Below, piece by piece: positions 53,866-62,228 of a stretch of 64,000 nucleotides of DNA; the stretch's first letter is position 1; every line of letters begins with the position of its first letter. A program made the translations under genes and the position numbers. The stretch is from positions 1-64,000 of the forward strand of contig JABHGV010000008.1 in assembly GCA_018671895.1 (NCBI GenBank), written 5' to 3'. The notes beneath the pieces are model-generated. The model did not search any database and was not told the DNA's origin. It saw nothing but the letters and a program-made list of their open reading frames with translations. Source of the stretch: Rhodospirillaceae bacterium. GTDB lineage: Bacteria > Pseudomonadota > Alphaproteobacteria > Rhodospirillales > JABHCV01.

Positions 53866-54639
53866 TTAGTGAACGCGTGCCCAGATTTTCCGTTTCAGGG
53901 CATACATCAGCACCGTCAGGAAGAACAGGAACACCATGACCTTGACGCCCATGCGTTTACGCTCTTCCAGTTCCGGGCTTGCCGTCCACGTCAGGAACAC
54001 CGAAACGTCTTTGGCGATCTGATCCTTGGTTGCCTTGGTACCGTCGGCGTATTCGACGCTGTCATCGTCGATTGGCGGCGGCATGGCGATCTGATTGCCG
54101 GGGAAGACACCGTTGTAGTACATGCCGTCGGCTAACTCGATGCCTTCGGGTGCTTCTTCGTGATAATCGGTCAGCACCGCGTACATATAGCTGGCGCCGC
54201 CCTTGCGGGCCTTGATCATCAAGGATAAGTCCGGCGGCAGGGCACCGTTGTTCGATGCTCGGGCCGCGTTGTCGTTGGCGTAGGGTGGAACGAAGCGGTC
54301 GGCAAGGATGGCCGGACGCATGAACATTTCGCCTTCGTCGTCGGGGCCGTCCTGGACCTCGTATTCCCCGGCCAGTTCCTTGGCTTCGGCTTCGGTGAAA
54401 CCAATGTCCATCAGGTTGCGATAGGCAACCAGACGGGCCGAATGGCAACCGGCGCAGACTTCGAAGTAGACCTGGGTGCCACGTTTCAGCGCACCCCGGT
54501 CGAAGCTGCCGAAGATACCGTCAAAGGACCAATCCATTTTCGGGATAGGCCCGGCACCGGATGCATTTGCGGTGGCGGTCAGTCCGGTCATTACCAACCC
54601 TGCGGTAACGGCGGAGAAAAGGAGTTTCTTGAATGTCAT
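53866..54639 (-). CDS. petC: Cytochrome c1 of the bc1 complex
   Basis: A 257-residue haem protein. A cleavable signal peptide ends near ANASG; the haem site is Cys62-AG-Cys65-His66 and the Met ligand lies in NQIAMPPPI. A C-terminal membrane anchor (VMVFLFFLTVLMYALKRKIW) holds it in the inner membrane facing the periplasm. It passes electrons from the Rieske protein to soluble cytochrome c. Last gene of petABC, 3 bp after petB. Confidence 0.96.
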   Translation of the reverse strand: MTFKKLLFSAVTAGLVMTGLTATANASGAGPIPKMDWSFDGIFGSFDRGALKRGTQVYFEVCAGCHSARLVAYRNLMDIGFTEAEAKELAGEYEVQDGPDDEGEMFMRPAILADRFVPPYANDNAARASNNGALPPDLSLMIKARKGGASYMYAVLTDYHEEAPEGIELADGMYYNGVFPGNQIAMPPPIDDDSVEYADGTKATKDQIAKDVSVFLTWTASPELEERKRMGVKVMVFLFFLTVLMYALKRKIWARVH

Positions 54640-54642
54640 GAC

Positions 54643-55896
54643 TTATTCCTTCCCTTCGGCTTTAAGCACCGCTTCCGATATGGAATTCGGCACCGCGCGG
54701 GGTTTTTCCAGCTTGCCAAGCAGCGGGATGATGATGAGGAAATAGGCGAAGTAGAACGCCGTTGCTGCCTGTCCTAGCGGGACCAGGAAGCCTTCGGGCG
54801 GTTTCATGCCGACATAGCCCAAAATCAGGCAGTCGATGAAGAACAACCAGAAGAACTGCTTGAAGATCGGACGGAACTTGGCGCTGCGGACCTTCGAGCC
54901 GTCGAGCCACGGCAGGAACAACAGAACCAGGATCGATGCGAACATCGCAATGACGCCCAGAAGCTTGGCTGGCATAAAGAAGATGTCAAACGTGATCGCG
55001 CGCAGGATCGCGTAGAACGGCAGGAAGTACCATTCGGGCACGATGTGCGGCGGGGTCACCAGCGGGTTCGCCGGGATGTAGTTGTCAGGCTCGCCAAAGA
55101 AGTCAGGCGCGAAGAAGACAAAGCCCAGATAGAACATCATCAGCACACCGACGCCGAACAGATCCTTGATCGTGTAGTACGGGTGGAACGGGATGCTGTC
55201 GCCTTCGCTTTTCATTTCGACGCCCAGCGGGTTCGATGATTTAACCGTGTGCAGTGCCCACAGGTGAACCACGACCAGTGCAAAGATAATGAACGGCAAC
55301 AGGTAATGCAGCGAGAAGAAGCGGTTTAGGGTCGGGTTATCGACCGAGAAGCCACCCCACAGCCAGTTGACGATCATCTCGCCAACCAGTGGTACGGCGG
55401 TGAACATGTTGGTGATGACGGTGGCGCCCCAGAAGCTCATCTGGCCCCAGGGAAGCACGTAGCCCATGAAGGCCGTTGCCATCATCGCCAGGATGATAAA
55501 CACGCCGATCATCCACAGGATTTCGCGCGGTGCCTTGTAAGAACCGTAATACAGGCCGCGCAGCAAGTGGATGTAGACGATGATGAAGAACATCGATCCG
55601 CCATTCATATGCAGATAGCGCAACAGCCAGCCATAGTTGACGTCGCGCATGATGCGCTCGACGGAATCAAATGCCATCGATGTGTGCGGTGTGTACTGCA
55701 TGGCCAGCACGATGCCGGTCATGATCATGATGACCAGAACGAACAGTGCCAGGGAGCCAAAGTTCCACCAGTAATTCAGGTTCTTCGGCGTCGGGTAATC
55801 GACGGCGCTGTCCTTCATCATGGTGAAGACGGGCAGGCGGACGTCAATCCATTGAACGAGAGGGTTTTTCCAGTTCGGCGTATGTGATGTGCTCAT
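54643..55896 (-). CDS. petB: Cytochrome b of the bc1 complex
   Basis: A 417-residue protein with eight membrane helices and two b haems that oxidises ubiquinol and reduces quinone. It shows [16 protein letters not shown] and [50 protein letters not shown] and the Qo-site [13 protein letters not shown] with the PEWY motif. It follows petA after 13 bp. Confidence 0.97.
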   Translation of the reverse strand: MSTSHTPNWKNPLVQWIDVRLPVFTMMKDSAVDYPTPKNLNYWWNFGSLALFVLVIMIMTGIVLAMQYTPHTSMAFDSVERIMRDVNYGWLLRYLHMNGGSMFFIIVYIHLLRGLYYGSYKAPREILWMIGVFIILAMMATAFMGYVLPWGQMSFWGATVITNMFTAVPLVGEMIVNWLWGGFSVDNPTLNRFFSLHYLLPFIIFALVVVHLWALHTVKSSNPLGVEMKSEGDSIPFHPYYTIKDLFGVGVLMMFYLGFVFFAPDFFGEPDNYIPANPLVTPPHIVPEWYFLPFYAILRAITFDIFFMPAKLLGVIAMFASILVLLFLPWLDGSKVRSAKFRPIFKQFFWLFFIDCLILGYVGMKPPEGFLVPLGQAATAFYFAYFLIIIPLLGKLEKPRAVPNSISEAVLKAEGKE

Positions 55897-55909
55897 TTTT
55901 TATATGTCC

Positions 55910-56461
55910 TCAGCCGATGCGGATGTTGGTGTCATCAAGGAACGTGTAGCCCGGAACTTCCATGTTCTTCGGCGCCGGACCCTTGCGGATGCGCCCCGAC
56001 GTATCGTAGTGCGATCCGTGGCACGGGCAGAACCAGCCGCCATACTCGCCTTTCGGCTCGCCGGTCTTCTGGCCCAGGGGGATGCAGCCCAGGTGCGTGC
56101 AAACGCCGACCATGATCAGCCATTCGGGTTTTTGTACCCGGGCTTCGTCGGTTTCGGGATCGGGCAGGGCAGCCGTGTCATCGGCTTCGGCCTCTTTGAT
56201 TTCTTCTGCGCCACGGTGGCGAACAAAGACCGGCTTGCCGCGCCACACAACGGTGATCGACTGTCCGACTTCGATCGGGGACAGGTCGACCTCGGTCGAC
56301 GACAGGGCCAGCACATCGGCGGCCGGGTTCATGCTGTCGACGAGCGGCCACATGGCCAGCCCGGTGCCGACGACACCAACGGTGGACGTCGCGATCAACA
56401 GAAAGTCGCGACGGTTTTCTTCGGCCTCGGCCGCAGGATTGGAACTGGTTGCATCAGTCAT
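55910..56461 (-). CDS. petA: Rieske iron-sulfur subunit of the bc1 complex
   Basis: A 183-residue protein with an N-terminal Tat-like region and anchor ([17 protein letters not shown], an RRDF twin-arginine variant) and the 2Fe-2S site CTHLGC plus CPCHGSHYD. First gene of petABC. Upstream (56462-56623) is the shared promoter region with trmL; no box there is clear enough to name. Confidence 0.96.
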   Translation of the reverse strand: MTDATSSNPAAEAEENRRDFLLIATSTVGVVGTGLAMWPLVDSMNPAADVLALSSTEVDLSPIEVGQSITVVWRGKPVFVRHRGAEEIKEAEADDTAALPDPETDEARVQKPEWLIMVGVCTHLGCIPLGQKTGEPKGEYGGWFCPCHGSHYDTSGRIRKGPAPKNMEVPGYTFLDDTNIRIG

Positions 56462-56623
56462 GGAATTGCCTCTGAATTGCCCGCTATTTGGGCGGTAAAG
56501 GGTTCTCTTTTTTTATAGGCTTTCCGCCGTATAAGGCGCTGTGGCGACAGGATATACTGCAAATTCCGCCAAAAAGCAAAGCCTAGATAAGGTGTTGCTA
56601 ATTTAAGAATTTCTGGAGTTGAC

Positions 56624-57070
56624 ATGCGCCTTGCCCTTTACCAGCCCGATATCCCTCAAAACGCAGGCACACTGCTGCGTACAGCGGCCTGTCTGGCGAT
56701 TTCCGTCGATGTGATCGAGCCATGTGGTTTCGTCTTTTCCGACAAACAATTTCGCCGTGCCGGCATGGATTACCTGAAAAACATGGATGTTGTCCGCCAC
56801 GACTCATGGGCGGCATTTGGGGATTCGTCCGAACGCCGGGGGTCCAGGCTGGTGCTGCTGTCGACCAGGGCCCAGACGGTTTATACGGATTTCGCCTTTC
56901 AAAGCGGCGATATTCTGATGGTCGGGCGCGAAAGCGCAGGCGTTCCAGATGATGTGTTTGGTGCCACAGATGCCCAGGTGCGGGTGCCGATGGTGGATGG
57001 TGCACGGTCTTTGAATGTCGCCATTGCCGCGGCCATGGTGCTGGGGGAAGCGCTCAGGCAAACAAACTAG
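56624..57070 (+). CDS. trmL: tRNA (cytidine-34-2'-O)-methyltransferase
   Basis: A 148-residue SPOUT methyltransferase that 2'-O-methylates the wobble base of tRNA-Leu isoacceptors. It has LYQPDIPQNAGTLLRTAACL, IEPCGFVFSDKQFRRAGMDY, MVGRESAGVPDDV and the C-terminal knot RSLNVAIAAAMVLGEALRQ. Divergent from petABC, a common alphaproteobacterial arrangement. Confidence 0.94.
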   Translation: MRLALYQPDIPQNAGTLLRTAACLAISVDVIEPCGFVFSDKQFRRAGMDYLKNMDVVRHDSWAAFGDSSERRGSRLVLLSTRAQTVYTDFAFQSGDILMVGRESAGVPDDVFGATDAQVRVPMVDGARSLNVAIAAAMVLGEALRQTN

Positions 57071-57089
57071 GTTTGTTTGCTTTTATGCT

Positions 57090-57207
57090 GCCCCTCAGTC
57101 GCCGGGCGGGGCTATTCGCCCCTTGGCTTTCGCCGAACGGTCGGCGGCCCGCAGTCGCGGGCTTGTAGAAAACCTGACTCCTGTAAAAATTAAAACCTGA
57201 CTTCCAG
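57090..57207 (-). repeat. Intergenic repeat, copy D
   Basis: Core at 57090-57128, GC arm CGCCGAACGG...CCCGCAGTCGCGGGC (57130-57163), CCTGACTCCT (57173-57182) and CCTGACTTCCAG (57196-57207), all on the minus strand relative to copies B and C. It lies between trmL and cca (convergent) and may act as a bidirectional transcript end. Confidence 0.82.
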
Positions 57208-57249
57208 AAGCCGCGCCGCGCAGCGCACCTAAAAAACAGTCATTCCCGC

Positions 57250-58542
57250 TCAGGCATTTATAATATTTTTCAGCTTCTCCAGACAGGCGTCGCGGTCGGC
57301 CTGAAAGTCGCCGTCCCGCCACCAGTCCTCGACTCCCTTTAACACCTCGCCGACACGCTCGCCCGGTTGCAGGCCCAAATCCAGTGCGTCGCTGCCCTTG
57401 ACCGGCAATGTCTTGGGCTTCCAGTCGTCGATGATCTTGATCACGCCCAACCAGGCGTCGGTGCGTTTGGACGGGTGTCGCGGGTTTTCCGCCATTTCCC
57501 CGGCCCACGCCAGCAAGGCGCGGTCGCGCACGCTTTCGGCCCCGGTTTGTTGCAGGGCGGCGCGGATTTCTTTTTCAGAAGCCTCGGGACTGGCCGAAAA
57601 ATCGTCGCGGGTCATGATGTTCAGGCGTTCGCGCTGATGGTTCGACAGGCGCAGGCGCTGCGCCAGTTCGCCGTGGCCGTCGGGGTCCACCTCGAGCAGG
57701 CTGGCCAGCCGTCGCAGGGTGTCGGGTGTAACCGTCTCGACCTTGATGGCGGTGGTTTCCATCCACGACATCATGCGCAGGCGGCCAAAATCGACCGCCT
57801 CGGGCAGGCAGTGTTCCAACACCCGCTCGCCGTTCATCAGCACGATGGTATCGGCCGGGTGCGGGGCATCCAGTATCCTCAGCAGCTCGTCGCGGACACG
57901 CTCTGATGACAGTTCCTTCAGCCGCGGTGCCAGCAGGCGACAGGCGGCCAGTGCGTCCTTGTCGGGCGGCGGATTGCCGAAGGTGGCGTAAAAACGGAAG
58001 TAACGCAGCAGCCTAAGAATATCTTCTTCGACGCGCTCGCGCGCCACGCCGACGAACCGCACCCAGCGGTTGCCCAGATCGTCCATGCCGCCGAGCAGGT
58101 CGAAAACATCGCCGTCGATATTGCTCGACAGGGTGTTGATGGTGAAATCGCGACGCTGGGCATCAATCAGCCAGTCTTCGGTGAAATCGACGGTGGCGTG
58201 GCGTCCATGGCTTTCGGTGTCAACGCGCAGGGTCGTTACTTCATAATGACGGGACCCGGCAACGACGGTGATGGTGCCATGGTCGATGCCCGTCGGGATC
58301 GCCTTGATGCCGGCCGTGGCCATCAGTTCCATCACCCGTTCAGGCGTTTCCGGGGTGGCGATGTCGACGTCGGTGACCGGTCGTTTCAAGATGCCGTCGC
58401 GCACACAGCCGCCGACGAACCGTGCCTCGTGACCATCGGCCATCAATGCCTTCATGACGGCAATGGTCTCAGGCGCGACCATCCAGTCTTGCGGATCCAG
58501 TTTGCCGATGGGGGTGTCGTGGGTGGCGCCCTGGGCCTTCAT
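57250..58542 (-). CDS. CCA tRNA nucleotidyltransferase / poly(A) polymerase family
   Basis: A 430-residue class II nucleotidyltransferase. The head has FVGGCVRDGILKR and the catalytic DVDIAT with two Asp, then QRRDFTINTLS and the RNA-binding signature EEDILRLLRYFRFYATFG. With only one such gene visible, CCA addition to tRNA is the likely role. Overlaps the DUF6111 gene by 4 bp. Confidence 0.92.
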   Translation of the reverse strand: MKAQGATHDTPIGKLDPQDWMVAPETIAVMKALMADGHEARFVGGCVRDGILKRPVTDVDIATPETPERVMELMATAGIKAIPTGIDHGTITVVAGSRHYEVTTLRVDTESHGRHATVDFTEDWLIDAQRRDFTINTLSSNIDGDVFDLLGGMDDLGNRWVRFVGVARERVEEDILRLLRYFRFYATFGNPPPDKDALAACRLLAPRLKELSSERVRDELLRILDAPHPADTIVLMNGERVLEHCLPEAVDFGRLRMMSWMETTAIKVETVTPDTLRRLASLLEVDPDGHGELAQRLRLSNHQRERLNIMTRDDFSASPEASEKEIRAALQQTGAESVRDRALLAWAGEMAENPRHPSKRTDAWLGVIKIIDDWKPKTLPVKGSDALDLGLQPGERVGEVLKGVEDWWRDGDFQADRDACLEKLKNIINA

Positions 58543-58829
58543 TGCCCGGCTTCCTTGCCCGGCGCGGGCTCTATATGGCCGGGGACGATTTTACCGTCCT
58601 TGGAATAGGGCGCTATGTATTCGCCTTCCGGGTCCATGCCGCCAAACATCACGGTTGCCACCAGGGCGGCCAGCATCAGCGCGAACCCGGCAACGATCAG
58701 TGCAAACCACGGCCCCTGGCTTAATGGTTCGGTGTCGTCGCCACGCCGCGCCGCCATTGTCGACCAGATCACATAGACCAGGGTCGGCAGCGCCAACGGC
58801 AATATATAGGTCAGAAGAATTCGCATCAT
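58539..58829 (-). CDS. Small membrane protein, DUF6111 type
   Basis: A 96-residue protein with two membrane segments (ILLTYILPLALPTLVYVIW and ALIVAGFALMLAALVATVMF) and a hydrophilic C-terminus with EGEYIAPYSKDGKIVPGHIE. It lies between a Nudix gene and cca with ATGA overlaps on both sides, the usual context of this uncharacterised alphaproteobacterial family. Confidence 0.8.
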   Translation of the reverse strand: MMRILLTYILPLALPTLVYVIWSTMAARRGDDTEPLSQGPWFALIVAGFALMLAALVATVMFGGMDPEGEYIAPYSKDGKIVPGHIEPAPGKEAGQ

Positions 58830-59431
58830 TGTTCGCTCAGTACCTGATACAGGTTGAACAGCATACCGGCTGTTGCCCCCCAGATGAAATGTTCGCCGTA
58901 CGGCATGGCATGAAAAGTTCGCTCATGGCCTTCGAAATCGCCGCTGTGACGCTGGTGGTTGGCGGCATCCAGAAAGAAAGCCAGCGGCACTTCGAATATT
59001 TCGGCGACCTCTGTCGGGTCCGGGCGCAGATCAAACGGCGGGGTGACGGTTGCGACCACAGGCGTCACGCAAAACCCGGTGCGGGTCTGGTAATCATCCA
59101 GGCGCCCGATAATGTCGATATGGCAGCGCGCCAGCCCGGTTTCTTCTTCGGTTTCGCGCAACGCCGTTTCTTCCGGCGTCTCGTCATGGGCTTCCATATG
59201 GCCACCGGGAAAGCTGATCTGACCCGGATGGTGGGCCAGATTTTCGGTGCGCCGGGTCAATAATATGGTGGTTTCGTGCGCGTGCTCAATCAACGCGACC
59301 AGCACCGCGGCGGGCACCAGTTCTTCATCAGAACGGGTGCCGGGGTTCAGGTCGTGATCACCGCGCGACGGCAGCCCGCCCGATGCCGGGCGGTGGTGGC
59401 GAATTTTTTCCTTATCAAAGGCATCTACCAT
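58826..59431 (-). CDS. Nudix hydrolase, CoA pyrophosphatase type
   Basis: A 201-residue hydrolase with the NudL-type extended signature: LTRRTENLAHHPGQISFPGG, then a Nudix box (GG, ETALRETEEETGL). CoA and its derivatives are the family's usual substrates. ATG 59431 is preferred; a GTG at 59458 would overlap the LysR gene by 17 bp. Coupled to the DUF6111 gene. Confidence 0.88.
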   Translation of the reverse strand: MVDAFDKEKIRHHRPASGGLPSRGDHDLNPGTRSDEELVPAAVLVALIEHAHETTILLTRRTENLAHHPGQISFPGGHMEAHDETPEETALRETEEETGLARCHIDIIGRLDDYQTRTGFCVTPVVATVTPPFDLRPDPTEVAEIFEVPLAFFLDAANHQRHSGDFEGHERTFHAMPYGEHFIWGATAGMLFNLYQVLSEQ

Positions 59432-59441
59432 GCGCGCTATT

Positions 59442-60359
59442 TTAGAGTGTTTCGACACATGTGTCCCAATCGGGTTCGGGGCCGAACCGGTTCGCCATGA
59501 AATCGACGAAGGCGCGAGTCTTGGCCGACAAGTGCCGGTTGTGGGGGTAGACGGCGTAGATGGACAAGTCGGTTTCCATGAACTCGGTCAAAACAGCTTC
59601 CAGACGGCCCGTGCGCAGGTCTTCGGCGACGATGAAGGTCGGGCTCAGAATGACGCCATGACCTTTCAGCCCCATGGCCCGGATGGCGTCGCCGTTGTTG
59701 GAGCGAAAGTCGCCGTTGATTTTTACCGGGATCGGATTGTCCGGCCCCTGGAACGACCATGTATTCCCCGTCGAGAGATATGCGTAGTTCAGGCAATTAT
59801 GCTTCGTCAGGTCTGTTGGGCATGTGGGAATGCCATGGGTGCGCCAATAATCGGGTGTCGCGCAAACAACCTGACGAAACGGGGCCAGACGGCGGGCGAT
59901 CATGCCTGAGTCGGGCAGACGCGCTATGCGAACGGCGACATCGAATCCCTCGTCAATCAGGTCGACAACGCGGTCGTTCAGGGTCATGTCAATGGTGATA
60001 TCGGGATAATCTGCCATGAAGCTGGCCAGCGCCGGGGCGATGTGCAGGCTGCCGAACGACATCGGCACGTTGATTTTCAAGTGGCCCCGGGTTTCGTCGT
60101 GCAGGGAGCTGACTGCATTTTCGGCATCTTCGATGTCGGAGACGATGCGCGACGCCCGCTCGTAAAATACGGTTCCGGCTTCGGTTGCCGATAAACGGCG
60201 CGTTGTCCGGTTTAAAAGGCGCACGCCCAAACGGTTTTCCAGCTTGGCGACTTGTTTGCTGACCGCCGATTTGCTCATGCCCAGATCGCGGGCGGCGGCG
60301 GAGAACCCCCCGGTATCGACGACGCGGACAAAAACGCTGAGACCATTGAGGGTTTCCAT
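59442..60359 (-). CDS. LysR-family transcriptional regulator
   Basis: A 305-residue regulator: N-terminal helix-turn-helix (GGFSAAARDLGMSKSAVSKQ, VAKLENRLGVRLLNRTTRR) and a periplasmic-binding-like effector domain (about 90-300). It is divergent from doxX-pirin and has a perfect inverted repeat in the shared promoter, so it most likely controls both itself and that pair. The inducer is unknown; related LysR-DoxX-pirin sets respond to quinones or oxidants. Confidence 0.92.
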   Translation of the reverse strand: METLNGLSVFVRVVDTGGFSAAARDLGMSKSAVSKQVAKLENRLGVRLLNRTTRRLSATEAGTVFYERASRIVSDIEDAENAVSSLHDETRGHLKINVPMSFGSLHIAPALASFMADYPDITIDMTLNDRVVDLIDEGFDVAVRIARLPDSGMIARRLAPFRQVVCATPDYWRTHGIPTCPTDLTKHNCLNYAYLSTGNTWSFQGPDNPIPVKINGDFRSNNGDAIRAMGLKGHGVILSPTFIVAEDLRTGRLEAVLTEFMETDLSIYAVYPHNRHLSAKTRAFVDFMANRFGPEPDWDTCVETL

Positions 60360-60385
60360 GGGGCGGGCCTTATTTGCTGCTGTCT

Positions 60386-60408
60386 ATTGTTTCGTTTAAG
60401 GAAACAAT
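60386..60408. promoter_or_regulatory. LysR-type operator
   Basis: ATTGTTTC (60386-60393), 7 nt, GAAACAAT (60401-60408): a perfect 8-bp inverted repeat with the T-N11-A core of LysR sites, 27 bp before the LysR start and 94 bp before doxX. Confidence 0.75.
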
Positions 60409-60501
60409 TATATTCATTTTCAGTATATTGTCGAATTATTATCACGGTCTTATCTTGTTCCCTGATATGAAATTAATCTCAACAGACAAGGAACAAGTCT
60501 T

Positions 60502-60921
60502 ATGTCCAACGAAACCAAAATCTCTTATGCGGCGTTATTGCTGCGTCTTTCCCTCGGCACCATGTTCGTCGCCCACGGACTGCTGAAGGTGCTCGTTTTC
60601 ACCCTGCCCGGAACCGTCGGGTTTTTCGAATCTATTGGATTTCCCGGATTTTTTGCTTATGTGGTGACTGCGGTCGAGATCGGCGGCGGGGCGATGCTGA
60701 TCGCGGGCGTTTATGTGCGCCCTGTGGCGCTGGCGATGGTGCCGGTCTTGCTCGGGGCCTGGCAGGTACACGCCGGAAATGGATGGTTGTTCACAGCCCA
60801 AGGTGGCGGTTGGGAATATCCGGCATTTCTGACAATGGCGACAGTGGTTCTGGCGCTATTAGGCAAAGGCGCATATGCGTTACAGTTGCCGGTCCGTACC
60901 GCCACCGCACAATCCATATAG
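60502..60921 (+). CDS. DoxX family membrane protein
   Basis: A 139-residue inner-membrane protein with four segments, beginning YAALLLRLSLGTMFVAHGLL and including the Gly-rich VVTAVEIGGGAMLIAGVYVR. DoxX proteins associate with respiratory or quinone-linked redox systems. It is followed 14 bp later by pirin, a frequent partner. Confidence 0.88.
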   Translation: MSNETKISYAALLLRLSLGTMFVAHGLLKVLVFTLPGTVGFFESIGFPGFFAYVVTAVEIGGGAMLIAGVYVRPVALAMVPVLLGAWQVHAGNGWLFTAQGGGWEYPAFLTMATVVLALLGKGAYALQLPVRTATAQSI

Positions 60922-60935
60922 GATAGGAGCCAGTC

Positions 60936-61634
60936 ATGATTGATGTTACTCCTCTGGAAGACCTGGGCCACGCTGATCACGGCTGGCTTGATGCGCGGCA
61001 TCACTTCAGCTTTGCCAATTATTACGACCCGGACCGTATGGGCTTCGGTCCGCTCAGGGTCTGGAACGACGATGTCATCAAGCCCGGCAAGGGGTTCCCG
61101 ATGCATCCCCACGCCGATATGGAGATCATCACCTATCTCCGCAAAGGCGAGATTTCCCACGAGGACAATCTGGGCAACAAGGGGGTGACTGTGGCCGGTG
61201 ACGTGCAGGTGATGAGTGCCGGAACCGGTATTGTTCATTCGGAATACAATCGGGGCGAGGTCGACACCGAACTGTTCCAGATCTGGATCGAAACCGACCG
61301 CGCGGGCCACGAGCCGCGTTGGGATGCGAAAAAATTTCCAGATGCCGGACGCGGCGCGGTGCTCGAGCCGTTGGCATCAGGGCGCAAGGGCCATGATGAT
61401 GCCCTGATGATCCATCAGGATGCGGCGTTGTTTGGTGCGACTCTGGAAGTCGGTGATAGCGTCACCCATACACTGGAGCCGGGCCGCAGGGCTTATGTCG
61501 TGGCGGTCGGCGGCGCCATCACGATAAACGGAACCGATGCCCCGGCGCGCGCCGGTGTCGCCGTATCAGACGAGACCGACATTGTCATCGTCGCCAAGGA
61601 ACCCGGCGAAGTGGTGCTGCTGGATTTGCCCTAA
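60936..61634 (+). CDS. Pirin family bicupin
   Basis: A 232-residue bicupin. The metal site is in the first cupin: FPMHPHADMEIITYL and the later MSAGTGIVHSEYN supply three His and a Glu. Some pirins have quercetinase activity and others act as redox regulators. The pair with DoxX, under LysR control, suggests defence against electrophiles or quinones; that is inference. Confidence 0.9.
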   Translation: MIDVTPLEDLGHADHGWLDARHHFSFANYYDPDRMGFGPLRVWNDDVIKPGKGFPMHPHADMEIITYLRKGEISHEDNLGNKGVTVAGDVQVMSAGTGIVHSEYNRGEVDTELFQIWIETDRAGHEPRWDAKKFPDAGRGAVLEPLASGRKGHDDALMIHQDAALFGATLEVGDSVTHTLEPGRRAYVVAVGGAITINGTDAPARAGVAVSDETDIVIVAKEPGEVVLLDLP

Positions 61635-61688
61635 CCTGTGATCCGGGGCTAGACTACCTGAAGGGAAAACAATCACCGGGAACCGGAC

Positions 61689-62072
61689 ATGCCATTCGTT
61701 GAACGAAATGCTGACGGCAAGATCGTCGCCGTCTATGCAAGCGCCACGAAAGAAGGCCTGCATGAAATGCAGACCGATGATGTCGAGTTGATTGAATTCC
61801 TGGCCGAGGGTGACGCTGACGCCGAAGCCAAGAAGGACATGATCGAGTCCGATCTGGGCTTGGCCCGTGTTCTCGAGGATTTGATCGATCTGCTGATCGA
61901 AAAGGGAGCCTTCCGCTTCACCGACCTGCCCGACGCCGCCCAGCGCAAACTGCTGGCCCGGCGTGGACTGCGCAAGGAATTCGCCTATGTCGAAACCCTG
62001 TTCGGCAAACAGGACGACGACGACAGCGAATACGACGACTACGAAAACGACGACGAAGAAGGATTCTTGTAG
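61689..62072 (+). CDS. Conserved small protein of unknown function with acidic tail
   Basis: A 127-residue protein beginning MPFVERNADGKIVAVYAS, with a helical middle (LARVLEDLIDLLIEKGAFRF, DLPDAAQRKLLARRGLRK) and an acidic C-terminus (DDDDSEYDDYENDDEEG). Similar proteins in alphaproteobacteria and betaproteobacteria carry the misleading name tryptophan synthase beta-like. No catalytic motif is visible. Confidence 0.75.
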   Translation: MPFVERNADGKIVAVYASATKEGLHEMQTDDVELIEFLAEGDADAEAKKDMIESDLGLARVLEDLIDLLIEKGAFRFTDLPDAAQRKLLARRGLRKEFAYVETLFGKQDDDDSEYDDYENDDEEGFL

Positions 62073-62080
62073 GATTTTTT

Positions 62081-62198
62081 GCCCCTCAGTCGCCGGGCGG
62101 GGATCCTCGCCCCTTGGCTTTCGCCGAACGATCGGCGGCCCGCAGTCGCGGGCTTGAAAGAATAAATCTATTGTCTAAATTTTAAGTCAGACTTCCAG
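62081..62198 (-). repeat. Intergenic repeat, copy E
   Basis: Core 62081-62119 (with GGATCC replacing GGCTAT), GC arm 62121-62154, then GTCAGACTTCCAG ending at 62198 and a GC hairpin (GGCCGCGCCACGCAGTGCGAC) to about 62221. Closest to copy D. It lies between the small acidic protein gene and gcvPB (convergent). Confidence 0.82.
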
Positions 62199-62228
62199 AG
62201 GCCGCGCCACGCAGTGCGACCACAAAAC

